This document shows, in pieces, positions 49,721 through 64,000 of a stretch of 64,000 nt of DNA. A program made the translations under genes and the position numbers. Below the pieces are notes generated by a model. It ran no database searches. It was given only the letters and a program-made list of their open reading frames with translations, and was not told the origin of the DNA. The stretch is from Glandiceps talaboti (Eukaryota; Hemichordata; Enteropneusta; Spengelidae): positions 13,289,209-13,353,208 of the forward strand of contig NC_135565.1 of NCBI RefSeq assembly GCF_964340395.1, given 5' to 3'. Positions within the stretch are counted from its first letter, which is position 1. Each line of letters begins with the position of its first letter.

Positions 49721-51054
49721 TAAACAAAACTAACTGAGCTCCAGGTGGTAAGATTTGTTCGGAAATAAATTTATTACAAAGTACAGTGGGTATGTTAGCA
49801 AATTTGAACAAGCCCTACAAGTAATACGTCCATTTGAAATAGAAACAGTCACCAATGTTTCTATTTCCAAACGTACTAAAGGTTACGGTGACGACTGGCA
49901 GCAACATTTTTGGTTGGTAGTCAGGTGTAGTATGTGCTTTACAGGTTGAAGTTGACACTGATTATAGAGAGAACGAATAGGCATATCAGGTTTATTATGT
50001 TAGATGAGCACAATGTGCACACCAGTCATTTTAATGCAGAAACGGTAACTAAAGTACATTGCAAACTATCCACAGAACAAAAAAAGAATATCAATGTCTT
50101 TTAATAAAAAAGTTAACTCTATTGATAAATCAGACAAAAATATGTTTAAAATATGTTTGTTTCCGATAACATGACTTCAGAATAGGGTAGGAATGAATTT
50201 TATTTTATTTCATTTCATTTCATTTCGTTGTTTACAAGATACACATTGATCACAATACTTCTGTGATAGTTCAATAAGGTGGAAAATAAGTAGATGAAAA
50301 CAATTATATATGAAGTAGACGAACACAATATACAGACTGTACTGTACAACTTACAGTCTTAAAAGATGTGGTTTCTCTGAAATGTGATATTAAAAAACCT
50401 AAGTAAATTTTTACCATTTTACCTTTAATGTTTTTAAAGGTAAAAAGCAATGGAAATTTAAAAGGAGATATGAAAAGAAGTTCTTTCCACTTCTATTTTT
50501 GTGAAATGAGAAAAACATATTCTGGGGTTGGCAGCTTAAACTAGGGTCCGTCTGGTTATCGGAAACACGTGATTATTTTTATTTGGCCTCGTTATGAAAT
50601 TATCAAACAGTGAGCTTAGTATTCATTATTATCTTGTCTGTATCTGTATATGTATCAGTTGCAGCTAATGAAGTCTACAAAATGTTTTACATTATTTCAG
50701 ATTTAGGAAAACAGACATTCTACAAAACTTTTACTTATTCGATGATGCTCATTACGAATGAGTTGATTTCTGTCATGTATAAAGGTATGTAGATGGAAGA
50801 CAAAACCTGCAGAAACAAAAGAGAAAGATTACAGGTAAAAGTTGCCTATACTTTAACTCAATGATGTCATCAACCTTGACCTCACTTGACCTTATTTGAC
50901 ATTATCTGAGGTTATATCCTTCATGCCGTCAACATTCAAATCGTATATTGTTGTATTAACTATGTGGTATCCACTTAGTATTTACTCAAGGACATTCTTA
51001 TCATTATGGAGAGATAATAGCAGCTATTTGTTAATCTAGATATCTTGAGTCCGT

Positions 51055-51240
51055 ACACACACACACATACATACGTACGTACGCACACACACACACACAC
51101 ACACACATACATACATACATACATACATACATACATACATACGTACGTACGTACGTACGTAAACACACGCACGCACGCACACACACACATACATACATAC
51201 ATACATACATACATACATACATACATACATACATACATAC
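51055..51240. repeat. CA, CATA and CGTA microsatellites
   Basis: Compound array: (CA)n, (CATA)n, (CGTA)n, CACG/CACA, (CATA)n. It produces long Tyr/Val/Cys/Met ORFs on both strands that are artefacts. Confidence 0.9.
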
Positions 51241-51296
51241 TCAAACATATATATTGGGGGCGCCTAAAATCATATTTAAAACAGAATAATCGTTGC

Positions 51297-51650
51297 TTAA
51301 AGTGGCCATATGGATGTGAATATGGTATTTATTTTGGATTTTTATTTGATAAAACAGCTTCACCATGTTTTTCTACTTGAAAAAATAATGTGAAATAACA
51401 TATACCAAGTCCATGTTCATAACTCAATACATTGCAAAAAGATGCAAAAAGTGTAAAAAGTTTGTTATTGTACGTACAATAACAAACATTTTACACATTG
51501 TTTAATGTTTTGCCGTTTATTGAGATGTGAACATGGACTTGGTATATGTTATTTTGCAATATTTTTTCAAGTAGAAAAACATGGTGAAGCTGTTTTATCA
51601 AATAAAAATCCAAAATAAATACCAATTTCTCATCCATATGGCCACTTTAA
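51297..51650. mobile_element. Long-TIR MITE, family 1 copy 2
   Basis: Ends TTAAAGTGGCCATATGGATG and CATCCATATGGCCACTTTAA are perfect inverse copies. The centre contains GTACGTACAATAACAAAC. TTAA at both ends suggests a piggyBac-type TTAA target, though TA is also possible. Confidence 0.85.
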
Positions 51651-51835
51651 TTTGGATAATACTATGCGCTCTACTTCAGAAATGGGTATGATGAGTAGAT
51701 ATATATATTTAATTGAGAATGGGTTTCAGTTTTCTCTTTAAAAAAAAGTAGGGCAAAAGTTAAAGATTATTTCGGTGTTGTATTATAATATATTAAGTAT
51801 ATTAAATCTGTATTGTCTTACCATTGCTTACTGTA

Positions 51836-59656
<7,821 letters not shown>

Positions 59657-60033
59657 TCCTCTTTACATGTATGGTGAAATGAAATTTCCACACAGACAAA
59701 ATGGCGGCTATCGTCCAACCCAATTACATGTTTAACCTGTAATAGAGTGTACCTTACCCACAAGGCCATACACTTTGCTACATTGCATTGGTTCTAGTTT
59801 ACGCCTAAACGTACAAGCCAATGAACACTGACAGGGCATGTTCGATCGAGAAATGGCTCCACTTCTTAAAATATAGGCAGAAAAGATGAAAAATCGTTGG
59901 AACATCATGAACGTTTGATATGTTTTAGACATTAACAACTTAAAGTATAAGTAAGCTTACTTATCTGCACCAATAAAGAAAGTTTCAAACATGGAAACTA
60001 GTGTAGGTTAGGCCATAAAAAAGAATTGTTTTT

Positions 60034-60069
<36 letters not shown>

Positions 60070-60071
<2 letters not shown>

Positions 60072-60380
60072 TGTTTTTTTATTTTATATTCTCAACAAAA
60101 TGGTAAACTTTGCACTCAATCTACTATTTATGGCAGTTACTGTTCTTGTTATTAGTACTGTAGAGGAAGTGTGTATGTGAGGTAGATGTCATTTGTTTAG
60201 ACATGATTGGCTCTGCAGTTGTCTTCACTGAAGTAGGGAGGGTTACTATTGTGTTTCCCCACGGATCCGCAGACTGCATGGGGATGGACAAACACACAGA
60301 AAAAGATCGACGCGGGGGGGGGGGTATTTAAGTGATGCGCGCGCTGACCAGAAACAATTCTCTTTTTTTACCTTACAATG
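60070..60380. repeat. Dispersed repeat, copy 2 (partner near 8370-8660)
   Basis: Same ordered blocks as copy 1 (GTTACTGTTCTTG, GTGTGTATGTGAGG, GTTGTCTTCACTGAAGTA, GACGCGGG, CTGACCAGAAAC), with insertions and substitutions. Confidence 0.6.
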
Positions 60381-60614
60381 CATGTCTCTGGTTAGTCTCT
60401 ATGTACGTCTTATTCATGGAACCATTATAAATAAATACTTGTCAGATATTATGTTCGAGTATTTTTGTAAAACAATGCTACAAATATATATTCTATATGC
60501 TACATGTACCTAATATATTATTCACATTTATCAAACTGCTGATCATGTATGTATTGACTTTACAGTCAATGTTACTCACAACATACTTTGAGAGCCATTG
60601 GTTTACCTGAGATG

Positions 60615-60649
<35 letters not shown>

Positions 60650-60732
60650 CTATCAATCAATCAATCAATCAATCAGTAAATAAATAAATAAGTAAATAAA
60701 TAAATAAATAAATGAATAAATAAATAAATGAA

Positions 60733-60771
<39 letters not shown>

Positions 60772-60810
60772 AAATAAAGTCAATTTGATACATATGAAAA
60801 CAAATGCAAT

Positions 60811-61125
60811 ACTTTGCAGGTAGTTTGTTATTTATTTTCTGTATACCACTCACCAATGACATACTTTGCAGGTAGTTTGTTATTTATTTTCTGTATACCA
60901 CACACCAATGACATACTTTACAGGTAGTTTGTTATTTATTTTCTGTATACCACACACCAATGACATACTTTGCAGGTAGTTTGTTATTTATTTTCTGTAT
61001 ACCACTCACCAATGACATATACTTTGCAGGTAGTTTGTTATTTATTGTCTGTATACCACACACCAATGACATACTTTGCAGGTAGTTTGTTATTTATTTT
61101 CTCTATACCACACACCGATGACATA
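60811..61125. repeat. 52-bp minisatellite, about six copies
   Basis: The unit contains ACTTTGCAGGTAGTTTGTTA and CTGTATACCACACACCAATG. Starts of successive units at 60811, 60863, 60915, 60967, 61021 and 61073 give a 52-base period with one 54-base unit. The copies are highly alike, so the array is young. Confidence 0.9.
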
Positions 61126-61882
61126 TTTGATTAAGCTTAAAGTCGATCATTGTCGAACACGTTTTATGTTCAATTATGATTATTTACAAAGAATGACACT
61201 ATTAAAATTGTCTTCCAATTCCATTGGTTATCAAGAAATTGTAACTTGATCCTCGGTCGCTGTTCCTTTGAAATTAAATAACTGATGTTAGTGCATGTAA
61301 ATCATGTTGTCAAACACAATCGGTGTGAATGGTTACTGTTGCAAAATATTCTCCTCTCTTAATTCAGTTCATCGCCCTACTGTCTTTCATTCTCCTGACT
61401 TACTACCATATTAGTGACTGTCTCATTGAAATTGTTTCTCATTACACAATTATTGTTGGTCGACTAAATTTATAAAATCATACATGAACGTAGATGGCGT
61501 TTCTGATAGTCTGTGCATGGCAGAATATTATCATCATTACATATTTGATTGACAGTTCAGATCAAGTTGACACTAACCTTACATGTTTGTGTACCAATTA
61601 TTTATAATCATAAAATGTTAATGGCAAGATAGAACTTCATGTAAATTTGCATGCAATGTAAGGACTTTGTTATGTCGCTACGCGCTATCAACAGGCAAAT
61701 GCATCAACTTATATTTCATGATTATATACAAATATAAACTGTTAGTTTGCATGCTCACGGAGAGTGCAAAAAACATTGACAATATGACAAGATTTCAAAT
61801 AAATTGCATCAATAAATCAATTCATAACTCGATGATTGTGTACATCCATATATATTGATGCTATATTTTTCTAATTAGAGGA

Positions 61883-61888
61883 TTTATT
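61883..61888 (-). terminator. Candidate polyadenylation signal of the dioxygenase gene
   Basis: AATAAA on the minus strand about 75 bases past the stop codon. Confidence 0.5.
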
Positions 61889-61962
61889 TTGATTCACAAC
61901 CATAATTCCTACCCTTCACAGTACACCTACCCCTACTTAACTCATCTAACCCATTAAACTGA

Positions 61963-62361
61963 CTAATTAAAAAGGCTGGCAAGTATTTTTCTCTGTGTTT
62001 GTGGAGTCTCTGTTCCTACACGACCATGCATAGCTTGGAAGTTGTCGAGTAACAAGACATCCCCATGTTGCCAATGGAAACCGACTGCTTTTTTCCAATG
62101 AGCTATACGAAGGTTAGATATATCCTCCTCGGTGAATTCTTCGCCATCTCCATAGCTTGTATTGAGAGGATACTGTGAGATAGACATTTCAATATTACAC
62201 CACATCATTGGTTATGTATATGAATCCGATGGGTGAAAAGTTGTATGGGAATATAGTAGAGTACAATGTTCATCTAAGTCAGCATCCTAGCATAATGTAG
62301 AGGAGCAGACAAAGTTCTATACCATACTTAAAATCAAACACTTCACGCACAATTTGATTTC

Positions 62362-62453
<92 letters not shown>

Positions 62454-62472
62454 TGAGACAGACAGACAGACA

Positions 62473-62531
<59 letters not shown>

Positions 62532-64000
62532 TTAAGTATAACTTACACTTTGAAATACATAAATGATGTGCTGACAGTACATTGTCTCACGGTACGGGTT
62601 GGCCTATAATTATTAACCCAATAAAATGTTTCTTGGGTTAAAATGTTAGAAGGCAAAACGAAATAATCTTTTAGTAATTCAAAACACAAATTTAGTACTT
62701 TTACCTTTGTTGGTTCCAACCTTTCACCCATGAAGTCGGGATGGTCATAGTAACAGCTGGAATGATGGCCGACCACTTGATTAAACCATATAGACTTACC
62801 AGTTACTGGGTGATCAATAGTTACTGGCAGTGTGTAGTGGTATGTTATAGATTTGTCTTCGTGCCATGTGAATTCAAATCCTTATAATGAAAATAAAGAA
62901 TTACTGTAAGTGTGTAAAGTCTAATATGTATTCACCACGAAAATGCATATCCGAACACATCCGGTAGTTTGTCGTTACTTTTTCTGGCGCATTGTTTAAA
63001 GATAACGACTATCCCAATTTGTGTATAGTTTGTGTATATTTTTGGTTTGTGAAAATAAATTCATGTAGTGGTTATAAGGTTACATTTTTGGAATCTAGTT
63101 TTTGAAGCGACTACGTAGCTGTTCTCTTATTTACTTCAGAGTAGTGATATTATTCCACTTGGTAAAATTTCATGTAAATAAATTACGCAGTGGTAATATC
63201 AGGTAAGTAAAACGTATCTCGGGTACCAATTTCCCTGGAAATGAAAATTCCTAAATCTCTCTTTGACATATTAAAGTGGCCACATGAATGAGGATTGGTT
63301 ATTTATTTTGGATTTTGGATTCATAACATAATTTTATAATGGCTTCCTACTTGAAAAATCATATGTGAATCAACATAAGCCAAGTCCTTGTTTGTAACTC
63401 AATAAATTGCAAAAGATTAATAACTGTATGTGTGAAATTGTTGTTATTGTACGTACAATAACAAACTGTGTACATATGTTTTAGCCGTTTGCAATGTATT
63501 GTGTTACAAACACAGACTTGGTCAATATTGTTCATGTTGATTTTTCAAGTAGAAAGCCATTATAAAATTGTTTTATAAATTAAAAGTCAAAAAGAAATAC
63601 CCAATTCTCATCCATATGGCCACTTTAGAGCATGTTCCGTGTCCTTTGGAAATATACTCTTTGTAGTCAACCATCGTATTTTCAAGCAAGTCGACCATCG
63701 TTGATTTTCTCATAGAGTAAACAATATTTCACGGCCATATTGGATTATAAAATGGCTTAATTTTGGTCTCTGTATTAAACTTCAGTGAACATTGTTTTCT
63801 TTTTTAATTTTAATTAAGAACTGGTTTGTGACTTTTTGTAAGAATAAAGTAACAGGAAATGTTTGGGACTTTATTTATTTCTGACTAATGCTACACTGTA
63901 ATTAAATTTGAGATAGACTCCGTTCATTGACAATGCTACCTTGTTCTCTGCAGAAGCGTTCCACCACATCTTTGTCCTCCGTGTGAAATATTTTCTGCCA
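61963..64000 (-). CDS. TauD/TfdA-like (clavaminate synthase-like) Fe(II)/2-oxoglutarate dioxygenase, 3' part
   Basis: Three exons. 64000-63940 (partial; WQKIFHTEDKDVVERFCREQ, donor GTAGCA, phase 1). 62880-62705 (FEFTWHEDKSITYHYTLPVT, HPVTGKSIWFNQVVGHHSSC, YYDHPDFMGERLEPTK). 62172-61963 (YPLNTSYGDGEEFTEEDI, HWKKAVGFHWQHGDVLLLDN, AMHGRVGTETPQTQRKILAS, stop). Phases agree. The distal iron-ligand His is in NFQAMHGR and the 2-oxoglutarate Arg in the QxxRKILASLF block. The HxD pair expected in earlier exons lies off the right edge. These enzymes hydroxylate small molecules using oxygen and 2-oxoglutarate; the substrate in animals of this subgroup is not known to me. Confidence 0.85.
62366..62530. 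repeat. (GA)n, (GT)n, (GACA)n, (CA)n microsatellites
   Basis: Compound dinucleotide array in the last intron of the dioxygenase gene; the Cys/Val and Leu/Ser/His/Thr ORFs across it are artefacts. Confidence 0.95.
63271..63627. mobile_element. Long-TIR MITE, family 1 copy 3
   Basis: Ends TTAAAGTGGCCACATGAATG and CATCCATATGGCCACTTTA; the centre again has GTACGTACAATAACAAAC. It is intronic in the dioxygenase gene. Confidence 0.85.

Larger units (their letters stand above)
47750..51835. other. Intergenic region between the two reductase copies
   Basis: Contains a 160-base palindrome (48109-48269), a LINE fragment (48290-49560), a TTTG microsatellite (about 49566-49720), CA/CATA/CGTA microsatellites (about 51055-51240) and a MITE (51297-51650). 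No further gene supported; a plus-strand ORF at 50610-50792 has a hydrophobic start but no domain or splice support. Confidence 0.6.
59657..61962. other. Intergenic region between reductase and dioxygenase genes
   Basis: Contains (AAT)n near 60038-60075, the dispersed repeat partner (about 60070-60380), (AATC)n and (AAAT)n near 60618-60770, a 52-bp minisatellite (60811-61125) and the 3' flank of the dioxygenase. No gene supported. Confidence 0.6.

Noticed and set aside
50610-50792. Plus-strand ORF with a signal-peptide-like start
   Set aside because: Hydrophobic start only; no cysteines or domain, no matching splice partner and no copy elsewhere.
60618-61125. Possible CRISPR-like regular repeats
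   Set aside because: The units are head-to-tail with no unique spacers (minisatellite and AATC/AAAT microsatellites), and the genome is eukaryotic.

Overview
This is a eukaryotic window: spliced genes with GT-AG introns, many microsatellites, foldback DNA elements, a decayed LINE and one 200-base N gap (42801-43000). The protein families (SRCR, WSC, CUB and sushi receptors, a PTGR1-type reductase, a TauD-like dioxygenase) and the AT-rich, repeat-dense introns suggest a marine invertebrate. An invertebrate deuterostome such as amphioxus or a hemichordate is plausible, but a lophotrochozoan is not excluded and the species cannot be fixed from the sequence. Every gene I can support lies on the minus strand.

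Layout. 319-7000: 5' part of an SRCR receptor gene (signal exon and one SRCR domain; the rest lies off the left edge). 10227-20920: receptor A, 10 exons, 1252 aa as I splice it: signal peptide, SRCR, WSC, CUB, two sushi domains, TM, and a 754-residue cytoplasmic tail full of repeated ITIM-like tyrosine motifs. 26924-35774: receptor B, with an almost identical ectodomain but a different, short tail holding a canonical ITAM spacing. 40460-42565: 3' part of receptor C, which owns the second type of TM and ITAM tail; its 5' part is cut at the N gap. Segments 12950-27515 and 27516-41047 are a tandem segmental duplication. Its junction falls between receptor C's TM exon and a MITE in receptor A's last intron, so receptor B is a chimera: ectodomain and TM of A on the tail of C.

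43683-47749: first five exons of a PTGR1-like zinc-independent reductase, a partial duplicate truncated towards the gap. 48109-49560: a large palindrome followed by a 5'-truncated, frameshifted LINE. 51836-59656: the complete 10-exon PTGR1-like gene. 61963-64000: three 3' exons of a TauD/TfdA-like (clavaminate synthase-like) dioxygenase continuing off the right edge.

Working idea (inference): the SRCR/WSC/CUB/sushi cluster is a set of paired receptors. A (ITIM-rich) and B (ITAM) would bind the same ligand and send opposite signals, and the pair was made by the duplication visible here. Unmerged haplotypes or a misassembly are the main alternatives and need long reads to exclude. Exon coordinates were read by hand from splice sites, phases and domain homology; no transcript data were available.
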